Assembly (NCBI GenBank): GCA_030407085.1
Contig: CM059584.1
Location: 3,157,501-3,221,500 of the forward strand
Source of the DNA: Trichopria drosophilae
Taxonomy: Eukaryota > Arthropoda > Insecta > Hymenoptera > Diapriidae
Direction: 5' to 3'
DNA length: 64,000 nucleotides
A program made the translations under genes and the position numbers. This document shows positions 1 through 12,230 of this stretch, piece by piece; the stretch's first letter is position 1, and each line of letters starts with the position of its first letter. Below the pieces are notes generated by a model, which was not told the DNA's origin, did no database searches, and saw nothing but the letters and a program-made list of their open reading frames with translations.

Positions 1-559
1 TATTTTTGATTTCGGATAATTGAAAAGCAATGTTTAGTTTATCTAAAAAAATCATAATCCGAAAATCGATTTTTGGACGCTTAGGTCCCTTTCTTCAGAA
101 CGCGTCACAAATGTTACCATTAATAAATAATAAAATAGTTTTTATATAAGTAGGTCTTTATATACATCATTTTTAGTCAATCTTTTATGTTTTTTTAAGT
201 CTATAATGCTAAATGTTTAGAATATTCGAATTTTTTCCCCCAAAAACTCGAAATAGTCTAAACATTTATAAAATTTCAATATAATTAAATACACGCGTCT
301 AGGGTACGGCTACTGGTAGCCAAGTGCGAAACGTTTTTTAATGAAATAGAATTTGTTGATTATTTAAAATGTGGGGTTTTCTATTCACCTTTTCTCAGGA
401 GTATAATACATTTTTCTGGCCATATATGCTCCGTTATTATAGAATATAAATGCGTTCGTTCGCATTTGAACGACGCAATGTTTACATATTAATGTTTACG
501 TTCTTTTTCTACATTTAATAAATGTGCCGTCACACCGAGACACTTTAAATTATTAATCT
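1..559. other. AT-rich stretch without a recognisable gene
   Basis: Only short open frames occur and none resembles a known family. I see no RNA gene or repeat boundary here. Confidence 0.5.
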
Positions 560-1000
560 TTTATGTTGTTGATTACCACAGTATAGTTATAGACCATTCC
601 ATGATCGTACTGGGAAAATGGAACATAAAGTTTATACAACAACGTGATTAAAAACGTATTTCCGAAGATCCATACCAATCTTTTCAAAAGTCGGTCCCTG
701 AGCTTTATTAATTATCATAGCAAAAACAAGTCTCACTCGAAACTGCCTTCCTTTAAATGAAAATGGGTAATGATTTTCACAGTGTAATTCGATTCCAAAT
801 ATTTCTCATTTCAAAAATTTATATCCGGTTAAAATTTCGCATTTTAAAAGGTTGTTGCCAAGATGTATGACCATGAGTCTGGTGCCATTGTATAATCCAA
901 CTAATTTGTTGGCATTTCGTTACTTCGATAACGAGTATATATGTGTAAATCTGAGACATGTAGCCAGATGAAGATGTCACTTCTACTGAATTATCCAAAA
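560..1000 (-). pseudogene. Helitron helicase, C-terminal fragment
   Basis: Read on the minus strand, this stretch gives the end of a PIF1-family (SF1B) DNA helicase of the kind carried by Helitrons. One block resembles the family segment N-G-T-R-L followed by a leucine/glycine/asparagine-rich strand (about 830-900). A second gives F-R-V-R-L-x-F-A-M with I-N-K-A-Q-G and then F-E-K-I-G-x-D-L-R-K (about 650-780), which matches helicase motif V and its flanks. Several stops and frame changes interrupt it, and no Walker motifs are present, so it is a dead 3' fragment of a rolling-circle transposon. It is not the same piece as the longer helicase at 41.5-43.3 kb, since sequence and ending differ. 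Confidence 0.7.
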
Positions 1001-1119
1001 AACATTTACCTATAGTTAGATACCCCGTATTATAATGAAACTCTAGTTCCCGTGATATGGTTAGAGTGTGAACATAGGCGAAATTTAATTTGATTCAAAG
1101 GCGATTATGGCATTCATAT

Positions 1120-1370
1120 TCACATAAAATATATATTTGCACAAGCATCGAAAAGGATATTATATTGTTTGTGTAAAATACAAACGAAAAACGTAAAATA
1201 TGTATAAAACACTATTTTACGCGCAAGTAACATAAATTAATATTTAATTTTCACGACATAAAAACAAAGTCAAAGGGAGCGAAGAATCGCGCGCGCGCAG
1301 CGCGCGTTAAGCTTTTAGTATGTGTAAAATTCTTATGCCTATACGTACTAGTATCAAAAAGTACAATTTC
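1120..1370. repeat. Diverged copy of the GATAC / GCGTAAA repeat family
   Basis: The minus strand reads TTTTGATACTAG, then a run resembling GTATxxGCATAAGAA and TTTTACACAT. This parallels the insertion at 61,905-62,067 (TTTTCGATACAAG, GTATGCGTAAAGAA, CTTTACACAC). An alternating CG run lies at about 1,289-1,308. Assignment rests on this hand comparison only. Confidence 0.35.
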
Positions 1371-1569
1371 AATTTTATACAAATTTTATTTACATTTAAA
1401 CACTTCTAATGCTTTTAACCGTAAATCATTCAAAGGACTCAGTATGGCGTTCTTAGCTCTTTTTAGTACAGTATCTCTGATTCCCAATTCGCTGATGCTG
1501 TTGCTTTATTTACCTCTGTTTGTGATCCTAAAGTGAGTACAAATTCAATGGAATATGCCCTATAATATA

Positions 1570-2120
1570 TAAATGTAAATTTGAATAAAATTCGTTTATA
1601 CTTAGCTCCTGAGAAAACTCATCAGATTCATTTTAATCAAAAACGAATTCTTCCAGGAACAGACCAAGTAAAAATGAACTTTCATAATATTAAATTTAGT
1701 GGATGTATCAAAATTTTAGTTATTACTTTCGACTATGACATGAAATTTAAGACCCATATTGGAAAAGTTAGCACTTCGGACTTTTGACATAAAAAGGATA
1801 AATATATGAATATTAAATTCTTCAGTGGAATTTGATGGGGAGCTCAAACATTAACATACTCTGTTAAAAATGTCTGTAGCAATTTCCTGAAACAGTAAAC
1901 GAAGTGTTTTTATCGTTACAATTTCAGAATTTTACGAAACAGAGTTTTGTAATTTTCTGAAATAATTTGGTAATTTCCCGATATTTTTTCCTAATTTTTT
2001 AAAAATGTTTCTTAATTTGGTATCGGAAAATTCAGAAAAGGTAACAGTAAAAAACTTCAGTTACCTATTTCAGAAAATTATTAGAGAAAATTCTAACAGT
2101 ATACATTCAGCTGTTTAAAA
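1570..2120 (+). repeat. Dispersed repeat with a reverse-transcriptase scrap and 21-bp repeats
   Basis: The first part (1,581-1,787) translates to a segment like the region after the catalytic block of insect LINE reverse transcriptases: P-E-K-T near the start and V-I-T-F-D with F-K-T-H-I near the end. The second part holds a tract of related 21-bp units (about 1,930-2,000) of the type AATTTTCTGAAATATTTTGG. The same module recurs near 23.4-23.8 (minus), 29.2, 29.7-29.9 (minus), 43.65-44.05, 47.5-48.2, 58.0-58.7, 58.7-59.0 (minus) and 63.2-63.9 kb. All copies are decayed, so I treat it as a non-coding repeat of LINE origin. Confidence 0.55.
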
Positions 2121-2124
2121 GCGT

Positions 2125-2800
2125 CATAAAATTATATTCGAATTATGCCAGTTTTATCTATTATACTAAAGATAAAAATCGGAAACTTAAAGAAATATCT
2201 TGTTATTCTTCGTGAAAATAGAGTAAAAATGTTAGGAATTAAATCAGGTAGAAAAATTATAGATAAAATTCACATAGGATTATTCAATGGCTACGCCAAC
2301 CTGATGATAAAACTACGAATAAAAGATTTAATTTTAAAATAAAATGCTATAGTGAAATTTTTGTTGTCCACCTGACAAAATTCAATACTGCGTACAGACC
2401 TATGGTCTAGGTCGAAGGAAGGAATGATCATATAATAATCTAAAAGTGATAAATTTTCATACATGTTACACATTAGGTAAGACGTATTCAATGCATTTTG
2501 TTGAAAATCAATATCACGACCGGAAAGGGCGTATTTAAAATCTGAAAGGATATTCACCGAGGGAAAATTGTTGAATCGTTCGAATCTTTTTTGATCTATT
2601 AAAAAAGTGGGTAAGCTGCAAAGTAAATTTATCAATACTTAACCTTTCCTGATTCGTTGATATTAAAAAACTACAAATATCCAATTTACAATGAGTAAAC
2701 GACTTTCCAGCATTGTAATTACAAAAATGAGATTATTGGAAGAATAAGCAGATATAGAATTTTTACTTAAAATGTCAAACTAGGTATGCTGAATGAAAAA
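2125..2800. repeat. Downstream half of the dispersed repeat
   Basis: It contains the stretches TCACGACCGGAAAGGGCG and CAATTTACAATGAGTAAACG, which recur in order at 44.06-44.87 kb and 48.18-48.90 kb, with the beginning of another copy at the window end. It has no credible coding frame. Confidence 0.55.
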
Positions 2801-4752
2801 TTTAAATTGTTTCAGTTTTGATAATATATATGAATTATTAGTTATCAATGATGCCTACTTTAACCCTCCTGTGCACAAGGACGAGAATACTCGTTCAAAC
2901 TGTATTGTTTACGTAGAAAGTATATGCTGGCTGAATAAGTTTCATATCGCACAATTCACTGGCAAGCCAAGGCGCGGTTTTTATGCAGGTATGTCAAAAA
3001 GAAATATTTTGCAGCAAGCATATAGAATATTAAATTTCATGATATAATAATATTAACTCCTTCCTATTTTTGCATTACTAGTCGAGTCATTCTTAGTTAA
3101 ATCGATGACGTTCTGACATTACATTTTGTTAAAAATTGCAGAGAAGTCAGTACTTGGCATAAATGGGGCATTCCATGCGAAGTGGGCCACTTTTTTTGAC
3201 ACATTTTTTAAATTCGTTTTAACCGTTTTTGTATTAAAAAGTAATGAAAATATAGTCATTCAGACGATTATAATACTTTTAAAAAAAATTATTAACAAAT
3301 TTATAGTTTATTTAATGATTTTTGTTGTATTCAGTCCTTTCCCGTATTTTCATCTTTTTACGCAAAATGGTGATATTAAAAAAAAATTGCCTTACATGTT
3401 TTTTGTAAATTTTTTGACGAGCTTTAAGATAAAAATATGTATTTTCAATTTCAATAGTACCGTCAACCCACAAAACTCGGTTATAAATTTCAAAGTTAAT
3501 TTTTCAAGCTTACGGGTATTTTTAAAAATCTGAAAAAAAAATCACAAAAATACCAAATTTCATTACGAACATGATAACATATTAAGTAAAGTGGCAACTA
3601 AAGACCGTATATGCGAAAAAGTACATTAAATGTGGTTATTAAAAAATAAGTCCCCTGAAAACAGTACAATTGCATGCAATACAGGGGCCTTCTAGTTTTC
3701 ATTTTCATCCTTCCTTATCTCGGTCAAAAATTAACGAAAAATATTTTTTTTTTCATTTTAAAGAGGAAAAATAGCTCTTTTACATGGAATTTACCGCATA
3801 CCGATAAATTTGGAGCGTACTATAAAAAAAAAAGAGAAAACCTTAGTAGTTTAGAAATTCGCGTGGGAAGTCACGGAGAGCGATAATTTATAACAGTTTA
3901 CTGAACTTTTGGGTAAAATTTGGGTAAAATTTACATTTCATTAAGGATGTACGGGGGCTACAGCTCATCCAAAGAGATTAATATAAATTAATTTGAAAAT
4001 TTTACTATTAACATATGAAGTTACTCTGAACATGTGTGTAAAATTTCAGACCAATTCACAGCACCGTTTTTGAGAAAAAAATGTTTAAATTTTCGCAAAA
4101 ATACATGGGCTCTTATGGCGGACATTTAATTTCAGGGGTATATTATGTTATATCTCAAGTCTCAGCAAAGAGAATTAAACGATATTTAAATATTTTACTT
4201 ATTACAGCGTTACAATTACTCAAACTTCAAATCTCAAATGTCGAAATTTCAACAAACTTTTATTTCGAGAAATTATAGCTCTGCGGAATTTTCCCGGAAT
4301 TGGATGACATTTGCTATACTGTCGTAAAAAAGTCTGAACTTTTCGAAAAAAATATTTTTAATTAAATATAATAACAATGAACGCATGAAAATAGTAGTTA
4401 TCCATACAAGGGGGAAAAAGTGTTTTCGAACGAATGTTCGAAGGCGAGAGCTGAAATGTATTATTTGTTACAAGTGTGGGTAAAATGCGAAAGAAAAATG
4501 TCATCGTTTCTGTATAGTCTACTACCATTGTTCTTCATTAGACTGTACTTCTGTACTTTTCTCTTTTGAGTTTCTACGTTTGACCATATTTTTAAACGTT
4601 TCTACCTTTCGTTTATACTAGTATATCCTCTTTCCTGGAATTTCAACCCGTCTTTACCATCTACGATTATCACAGGTACTTCAATAATGAACATTTTATT
4701 ATCAAAATTTTGAAGGAAATTCAGAAATAAATATTTTAAACAATTTTTATTT
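2801..4752. other. AT-rich sequence without a supported gene
   Basis: Open frames at 2,793-3,047 and 3,126-3,533 are low-complexity and match nothing I recognise. The stretch near 3,165 (GGGGCATTCCATGCGAAGTG) looks like the edge of some repeat, but I find no partner for it in the window. Confidence 0.4.
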
Positions 4753-5736
4753 TAAATTAGAAAAATTGGCTAGTTCGATTATCCGAGTCAAGAAATGTTA
4801 AAAAATGAACACTTGGTCTTGTTTTGTTCACGTAGTCGACGTTTCGACATCGTCACTGTAATTTTCAAGACTGAAAATTTATTCGATTTTTTAAAAAAAT
4901 TACATATTATAGAAAATAATAATTACAACAGTATATAAAGAACCGTTATTAAATACATATCTCTATATAAATTGCAAAAATTAATATTTTAAATTGTCGC
5001 AGTTTTATAATTATACGAAGACTAACTAAAGTTGTTGACATATCTACGAGTTTGTTGTTATTATTGTCAATATAGTATAAGAAAATTTCTATGAAAAGTA
5101 TATATTCGTTGTAATAACTAATGACTCGGGAACGTTAATTTTCAAAATTAGACAAAATCAAATCATATGAATTATTTAATTTTAAGGCGTCTTTTTTATA
5201 TTTATAGAGTTAGGTTGTAATTTGATGTGTACCATTTCTGATATTAATCTCTTAGAATAAGAAGTTTCTTTATCAAAGATTTTCACACGTTTCCAATCAA
5301 AATTATGAAATAATAAAATACGATGTTCAGAAACTACATTTTTTGTTTTCAATGTTAGATTTATATTGCTCTTACGTTCTGCAATAATTCTTCATGGTTA
5401 TTATCATGCCCAAATAAGCTTGATAAGCGTTTTTTTTATGTATTTATCAATAAAGTCAACCGGATATTCATTGTCAATTAAGTATTTTTTCACATCTAAA
5501 ATGTTTTGATTGTGAAACAATTCACGTGAATTCAGCATGGCTCTGTCTATTATAATATATTTTATTGCATTCTGTTGTGATAATGGACGATGTGAGTTGG
5601 AATTAAAAAATCTGCCCGAGATGGTTGCTTTATTCTACCAGTTAAATATAATTCTATTATTGTTTTTAATGAGAGTTAAATCCAAGAAATTAATACTATT
5701 GTTGTTTTCACGTTCACAAGTAAATTTCAATCTTGG

Positions 5737-7740
5737 ATGATAGTTATTAAACTTGGTAAAAATGTTTCACACCTAAAGAAAAAGAGCAAAACAGGTTTAA
5801 GAAAAATCCATCGCTTAATGAAACGCTTGAAGACCCAACTGTTAAATATTGAAATTGAGGGCTGCTCCATACACATATGTTACCTAAAAAAACAAAACAT
5901 CCAATATATATTCTCAATTGGAACGGACCATACCATCTGAGTTAATAACAAAATTATTTACATGTAACATTGTGAACTATTCCATGTATAAAGAGACAAT
6001 TCAATTGATCCGTGAAAAGAAATTTAGTGACATTTTTAATGTTAATCTTACAAATAATAACAACAATGACAAATTTTTCATAAATAAAACTGATAAAACG
6101 ATTCCTGCAGATGTTGTCGACATTATCAAAGTAGGTGAAAGGTTCAACGCTAAATTCAATTTTAATCTAAACAACACTATTATTACTATTAAGAATTTGG
6201 AAACATGTGTGTTCAGAATACTAGTTGAAAAGAAAAATTTTATTCGGAACACTGTATTAAGAAACATGGATGATGATAGGAAAAAACTAGACACATTACA
6301 AGATAGTATTTTGCTAAAAAACTGTCAAATACTAAAGAATTTATAAAAAAGAATAAGGACATTTTTTCACCTTTGCTGACAAAGGTAATGTGAGTATTGC
6401 GTTAAAATAAGTAGACTATATTGATAAAATGAACGTACTATTGCAGGATAAAAGTACTTATTTACAACTAGATAAAAATCCGTTAGTCTCATTACAGTCT
6501 ACACTTTACAAAATTTGTAGTGAGTGGAATGATAATGGATATTTTGGTTTCAAATACAACAAAAACACTTTAACTCAAACTGATGAAAGCCTACCAAAAT
6601 TATATGGCCTCCCAAAAATTCATAAAATAGACAACCCTTTGAGACCAATTATTTCTTCTATTGGTTCACCGACTTATTTTTTATCTACAAAAATATCTAA
6701 AATTCTAAAAAAACTGTACAAAATTACTACTCTCTAATATTGATAATAATAGTCTACAGTTCGATAAAAAACCAGAAAACATCGAGATACCTGAGGATTA
6801 CACATTAATATCATAATCTCATTGTTTATCAACATTCCCATTGAACTTGTTACACAGAGCTTAGAACGTCGATGTACGTATATTAACTAACATACATTTA
6901 TATCAATACAAGAAATAATTAAAGCTACGGAACGTTTAATGAAAAACACACAATTTACTTTTAACAATAAATATTTCAAACAGATCTATGGAACTTCGAT
7001 AGGTTCACCCTTATCACCCATATTGTCCAATCTAGTTGCGGAAGATCTTGAATTAGAGTGTTTAAGTAAACTTTCTTACAAACCTCGTTTTCATCATAGC
7101 TATGTTGATGGCATCATAACAGCTGTTCCTATTTCTGGTGTTAATGAAATCTTGAATGTATTTAATAACTATCATCCAAGATTGAAATGTACTTGTGAAC
7201 GTGAAAACAATAATAGTATTAATTTCTTGGATTTAACTGTCATTGAAAACAATAATAGAATTATATTTAACTGGTATAAAAAAGCAACCTTCTCGGGCAG
7301 ATTTTTGAATTATAACTTACATCATCCATTATGAATTCACGTGAATTGTTTCACCATCAAAACATTTTAGATGTGAAAAAATACTTAATTGACAATGAAT
7401 ATCCGGTTGACTTTATTGATAAATACATAAAAAAACGCTTATCAATCTTATTTGGGCATGATAATAACAATGAAGAATTACACAAAAACATGTCGTTTAT
7501 AAAATACAGTGTAACAACTGCTCCGTATCATATGTAGGAGAAACGAAGAGGATGTTAAAAAAAAGGATTGCAGAACGTAAGAACAATATAAATCTAACAT
7601 CGAAAACAAAAAATGTAGTTTCTGAACATCGTATTTTATTATTTCATAATTTTGATTCGAAACATGTGAAAATCTTAGATAAAGAAACTTCTTATTCTAA
7701 GAGATTAATATGAGAAATGGTACACATCAAATTACAACCT
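5737..7740 (+). pseudogene. PLE family 1 reverse transcriptase / GIY-YIG protein, broken
   Basis: Blocks appear in the usual PLE order. The N-terminal region (5,737-6,346) is split over two frames and shares V-I-K-L-G-K-N-V-S-H-L with the inverted copy at 8,257-8,811. Next come a short A-D-K-G-N-V block (about 6,375), finger motifs with L-P-K-L-Y-G-L-P-K-I-H-K and a nearby L-R-P-I-I-S-S (6,590-6,665), and the palm (6,939-7,334) with G-T-S-I-G-S-P-L-S-P-I-L. The catalytic aspartate motif reads YVDG instead of YVDD. The C-terminal endonuclease block with V-G-E-T-K-R falls near 7,530-7,570 in a shifted frame. At least four frame breaks or stops and the lost aspartate make it inactive. PLE proteins copy RNA into DNA and nick the target with GIY-YIG; that is family knowledge. 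Confidence 0.75.
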
Positions 7741-8256
7741 AACTCTATAAATATAAAAGAAGACACCTTAAATTTAAATAATTTATACGATTTGATTTTG
7801 TCTAATTTTAAAAATTAACGTTCCAGAGTCATTAGTTATTACAACGACTTTGAATATATACTTTTCATAGGAATTTTCTTATACTATATTGACAATAATG
7901 ACAACAAACTCGATATGTCAACAACATTAGTTAGTCTTCGTATAATTATAAAACTGCGACAATGTAAAATATTAATTTTTGTTGTATTTGAAACCAAAAT
8001 ATCCATTATCATTCCACTCACTATAAATATTGTAAAGTGTAGACTGTAATGAGACTAACGGATTTTTATCTAGTTGTAAATAAGTACTTTTATCCTGCAA
8101 TAGTACGTTCATTTTATCAATATAGTCTACTTATTTTAACGCAACACTCACATCACCTTTGTCAGCAAAGGTGAAAAAATGTCCTTATTCTTTTTTATAA
8201 ATTCTTTAGTATTTGACCGTTTTTTAGCAACAATACTATCTTGTATATTTATGTGT

Positions 8257-8811
8257 CTAAGTTTTTTGCCTATCATCATCCATGTTTCTTAATACAGTGT
8301 TCCGAATAAAAATTTTCTTTTCAGCAGGTATTCTGAACAGACCTGTTTCAAAATTCTTAATAGTAATAATAGTGTTGTTTAGATTAAAATTGAATTTAGC
8401 GTTGAACCTTTCACCTACTTTGATAATGTCGACAACATCTGCAGGAATCGTTTTATCAGTTTTATTTATGAAAAATTTGTCATTGTTGTTATTATTTGTA
8501 AGATTAACACTAAAAATGTCACTAAATTTCTTTTCATGGATCAATTTAATTTTCTCTTTATAGATGGAATAGTTCCCAATGTCACATGTAAATATTTTTG
8601 TTATTAACTCAGATGGTATGGTCCGTTCCAATTGAGAATATATATTGGATGTTTTGTTTTTTAGGTAACATATGTGTATGGAGCAGTCCTCAATTTCAAT
8701 ATTTAACAGTTGGGTCTTCAAGCATTTCATTAAGCGATGTATTTTTCTTAAACCTGTTTTGCTCTTCACCGTTAGGTGTGAAACATTTTTACCAAGTTTA
8801 ATAACTACCAA
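8257..8811 (-). pseudogene. PLE family 1, inverted copy of the N-terminal coding region
   Basis: A 184-codon open frame on the minus strand is the near-identical counterpart of 5,737-6,300. Unlike that copy it is uninterrupted, because the frameshift near 5,930 is absent here. It runs from V-I-K-L-G-K-N-V-S-H-L to N-M-D-D-D-R. It matches the region upstream of the PLE reverse-transcriptase fingers, which has no assigned catalysis. The frame ends where the arm carries a short indel relative to the other copy. Fragment only. Confidence 0.65.
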
Positions 8812-9400
8812 GATTGAAATCTACTTGTGAACGTGAAAACAATAATAATATTAATTTCTTTGATGTAACTCTCATTAAAAATAATAATAGAATTATATTT
8901 AACTGCTATAATAAAGCAACCTTCTCCGGCAGATTTTTTAATTACAACTCGCATCATCCATTATCACAACAGATTGCAATAAAATATATTATAATAGACA
9001 GAGCCATGCTGAATTCACGTAAATTGTTTCACCATCAAAACATTTTAGATGTGAAAAAATACTTAATTCACAATGAATATCCGGTTGACTTTATTGATAA
9101 ATACGTCAAAAAACGCTTATCAATCTTATTTGGGCATGATAGTAACAATGAAGAATTACACAAAAACATGTCGTTTATAAAATACAGTGTAACAACTGCT
9201 CGGTATCATATGTAGGAGAAACGAAGAGGATGTTAAAAAAAAAGGATTGCAGAACGTAAGAGCAATATAAATCTAACATCGGAAACAAAAATTGTAGTTT
9301 CTGAACATCGTATTTTATTATTTCGAAATTTTGATTGGAAACTTGTGAAAATCTTTGATAAAGAAACTTCTTATTCTGAGAGATTAATATCGTAAATGGT
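8812..9400 (+). pseudogene. PLE family 1, second copy of the palm end and GIY-YIG region
   Basis: The open frame 8,814-9,215 repeats the end of the palm/thumb region seen at 7,180-7,537, with shared blocks such as F-H-H-Q-N-I-L-D-V-K-K-Y. The V-G-E-T-K-R block follows in another frame (about 9,210-9,245). It is joined head to head to the inverted N-terminal piece. At 4,850-5,733 the minus strand carries the matching copy of the left arm. Confidence 0.65.
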
Positions 9401-9886
9401 ACACATCGAATTACAACCTAACTCTATAAATGTAAAAGAAGAACCTTAAAATTAAATAATTCATATGATTTGATTTTGTGTAATTTTAAAAATTAACGTT
9501 CCAGAGTCATTAGTTATTACAACGACTTTGAATATATACTTTTCATAGAAATTTTCTCATTCTATATTGACAATAATAACAACAAACTCGTCGATATGTC
9601 AACCACTTTAGTTAGTCTTCGTATAATTATAAAACTGCGACAATTTAAAATATTAATTTTTGCAATTTATATAGAGATAGGTATTTAATAACGGTTCTTT
9701 ATATACTGTTGTAATGATTATTTTCTATAATATGTAATTTTTTTAAAAAATCGAATAAATTTTCAGTCTTGAAAATTACAGTGACGATGTCGAAACGTCG
9801 ACTACGTGAACAAAACAAGACCAAGTGTTCATTTTTTAACATTTCTTGACTCGGATAATCGAACTAGCCAGTTTTTCTAATTTGAA

Positions 9887-10739
9887 AACTTCACCGAGTG
9901 TTAAATTCATGAATTATATTTAATTTTTATTTAATTTTTTTATTATGTATAGATTGTAATTCAGAGGTCAATATGGTTTTGTTGCCGGGGCTGTGGGTCA
10001 TTTGAGGTGTAATTGTGTGCGCAGAAGTCATATCCGAAGTCGTAAGTGACCCATCACTTCCGGATATTGAGATATTTGAGGTTATGTGTTCGAAAAACGC
10101 TTTTTGTTGCTATGTTTGAGGTTAAGTACATGATAAAACAATTTTGTTTATTCTACTATACATTACAATCTTGAACAAATTTCCGGAAAAGTTAAAAAAA
10201 ATACAAAAACCATTAAGCATGCGCATCGAAAAATGTTCAAATATAAAAAATAGCAGAGTTAAAGCCTGTCAAAAACATCCAATGTCTGTAGGTTGTCCCA
10301 TTGTTTAAACATTACAAATACGAAAAAAAATGTTTCCTTAATACTATTATTGGAACTTAAAATTGAATAGATTAAGAAGCCTAATTGTAGAACATTTTAA
10401 AAATATTTTTAAGTTTTAAACAGGCTATCGGGTCGAATCGGTCCTAGTTTGCAGACATTAAGTGCCGACAAACTGTTTACAGACAAAGGGATAACAACAT
10501 AAATTTATTTCTTAAATACTACAGATTTGAAAGAAATTTTACTTATAATCCTATTGCATTAAGAGTAATCCTTCATATCCCATCTTCTGCAGGTATAGGT
10601 TTTGAATGTTAGGTCCACCCTGGATTAACTTCAGGTAAGTAAACATCGTTACTCTCTATTCTAACCGATCCCTTTTTTTCTTGTAACTGGAAGCAGGAAG
10701 GGGCACGAATCAATAGGCTGTCGTAGGTATATCCCGTGT
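9887..10739. other. Gene-free stretch
   Basis: No coding frame is supported. An imperfect palindrome around ATATCCGAAGT and ACTTCCGGATAT lies at about 10,029-10,070. Nothing else is recognised. Confidence 0.4.
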
Positions 10740-11065
10740 AGAAAATGTAACGCTAGTCTGGTCAGAATCCGACCAGCCTTCCCTATGTCTGACCAGGAAA
10801 TCACAGGAATTGTAACGCTCTGCTGACCGGATTCTGACCAGGATAATCCTACCGGATTCGGATCAGAATCCTGCTTGTCTGACCAGATTACGATCGGATT
10901 CCTACTTCGTCCGACCACGCACTTAAGTTTGTAGTAATTACTACAAAATTTTATGAATATAACCTAAATGTACCTCGGTAAATTCAGTCAGAATCTTGTC
11001 AGATTCTGATTAGAATCCCTAAATAGGGTAAATGCGGTCAGATTCTGGTCAGAATTATGGAAAAT
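10740..11065. repeat. Cluster of short TCTGGTCAGA / TCTGACCAGA motifs
   Basis: Within about 320 bp the words CTGGTCAGA, TCTGACCAG and GATCAGAATC recur many times on both strands, each close to being its own reverse complement. The open frame 10,661-10,918 on the minus strand is built from these repeats and is not a credible gene. Confidence 0.5.
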
Positions 11066-11085
11066 CTGAGGAAATTTCCACACGG

Positions 11086-11230
11086 GATCTAGAAGAGGGG
11101 ACGGTTAGGGATGATCCTAACTCGAGTTTTCAAAATGTTATAATCCGATTACATTAATCCTTTATGTCCCACATGCATCTAGAAGAGGGGATGGTGAGGG
11201 ATCATCCTAACTCGATGTTTCAAAATGCTG
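11086..11230 (+). repeat. Direct repeat, two ~55-bp copies spaced about 89 bp
   Basis: The block beginning ATCTAGAAGAGGGGA and ending TTTCAAAATG occurs at about 11,088-11,138 and again at about 11,178-11,228 with a few substitutions. It sits immediately upstream of the RED/IK pseudogene. Confidence 0.6.
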
Positions 11231-11249
11231 TATCCACATCATCATTACT

Positions 11250-12230
11250 TTGGCAGCATTCGCAGTGTTCAGAACCTCAAAACTTTGTTTTGTCAGTGTC
11301 AGTAGTCGACCCCTTACAATGACTGAATTGGTTAAAAAATACAGTGATGGTGAAAATGCAGACAATCAAGCAGAAGATCCGATGGTTACTTCAAATGTTT
11401 GCAGAGCGGTAATTGCGCATGATTTCAACTCTGGAATAGATGCAGCGGAACACAGAAGACAAATGATTCAGCAATCAAAATTCTTCGAGCGGAATGAGAT
11501 TTTTTCTCCTGGGAAAGTATAAAATGTTATGGAACTTGATGATGAAAATTCGAAAGTGGATATTCCAACGACATTGAGTAGAAGTAGAGCCAATGTCCCA
11601 ACAATCGATGCAAATCCTAGTAACAATAAATGATTTAGTCATCGAAAAACTTGCTGAAACGTTCTCTGATTTGCAACCAGGTAGTAAGCATGGGAATAAG
11701 TTTAAAAAGAATATAGATGACCGACCAAAACCTTACGATTGTAATGATCTGGAGTTAGGTCTACGATTACTTCAGATTGATAGTATTGGCGATTGTGTTC
11801 CTAGTGCTGAAAAAAGTGAATCGCATAGATCAAAGAAAAAAGATTCACCTTTGGTGAATTCTGATGTGAAGGATAAGTTCAATGCACATTGGTTACATAA
11901 CAGTTCAGCAACGCCAACCAGCTCAAGTGCAACTGAACCACTACCTACAGAAGGTCCACGAAAACGAACACTAGCTCACAAAGTAGCAGCAGAACATAGC
12001 TATGCTGGGTTTTATCCTGGTTTGGATGAAATGCAGTATGCGATAGGCGATTCCGACGATGAAGACTATACTGAAATGGATCTAGGTAACAAAAAAGGAT
12101 CTATCGGGCGCTTGGGATTTTATTACTTCAGAAGAATATCGTGAATATATGATTAATAAGGAAGCTTTGAAGAAAAGGAAACCAATTTTCAACCCTGATA
12201 GAGCTTGAGAATTTAAAATGCCAAGATACT
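11250..12230 (+). pseudogene. Broken copy of splicing factor RED (IK)
   Basis: Family blocks are in the right order over three frames. N-x-x-R-A-V followed by A-A-E-H-R-R-Q-M-I-Q-Q-S-K-F lies at about 11,398-11,490, and E-R-N-E-I-F-x-P-G-K at 11,490-11,518. L-D-D-E with D-I-P-T-T-L-S-R-S-R-A follows at 11,530-11,590, then N-D-L-V-I-E-K-L (11,628-11,655), Y-A-G-F-Y-P-G-L-D-E-M (about 12,000) and D-Y-T-E-M-D-L-G-N-K-K-G (12,066-12,101). After a frameshift come W-D-F-I-T-S-E-E-Y-R-E-Y-M and N-K-E-A-L (12,115-12,165). RED/IK is a nuclear spliceosomal protein. Compared with my memory of the family, the segment between S-K-F and E-R-N-E is missing, a stop follows P-G-K-V, and the C-terminus is lost after about 12,200. 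No intron separates the blocks, which suggests a retrocopy, although a decayed genomic duplicate is not excluded. Confidence 0.8.

Larger units (their letters stand above)
4753..9886. mobile_element. Penelope-like element foldback composite (PLE family 1)
   Basis: A 5.1-kb structure with long inverted arms: 4,753-6,562 is the reverse complement of about 7,981-9,886, and the unique middle is 6,563-7,980. Each arm holds an inverted piece of the element's 3' part joined head to head to the 5' part of its ORF. The junction (near 5,733 and 8,808) is the same in both arms, so the fused form existed before the duplication. Such partial inverted copies are typical of PLEs, whose ends are pseudo-LTRs. 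A hammerhead-like GAAACGTC core remnant lies at both outer ends (minus strand about 4,835-4,860, plus strand about 9,780-9,805), with a degraded stem II. Confidence 0.75.

Noticed and set aside
3126..3533. 135-codon open frame
   Set aside because: AT-driven Phe/Ile/Lys composition, no start context, no homologue in other copies.
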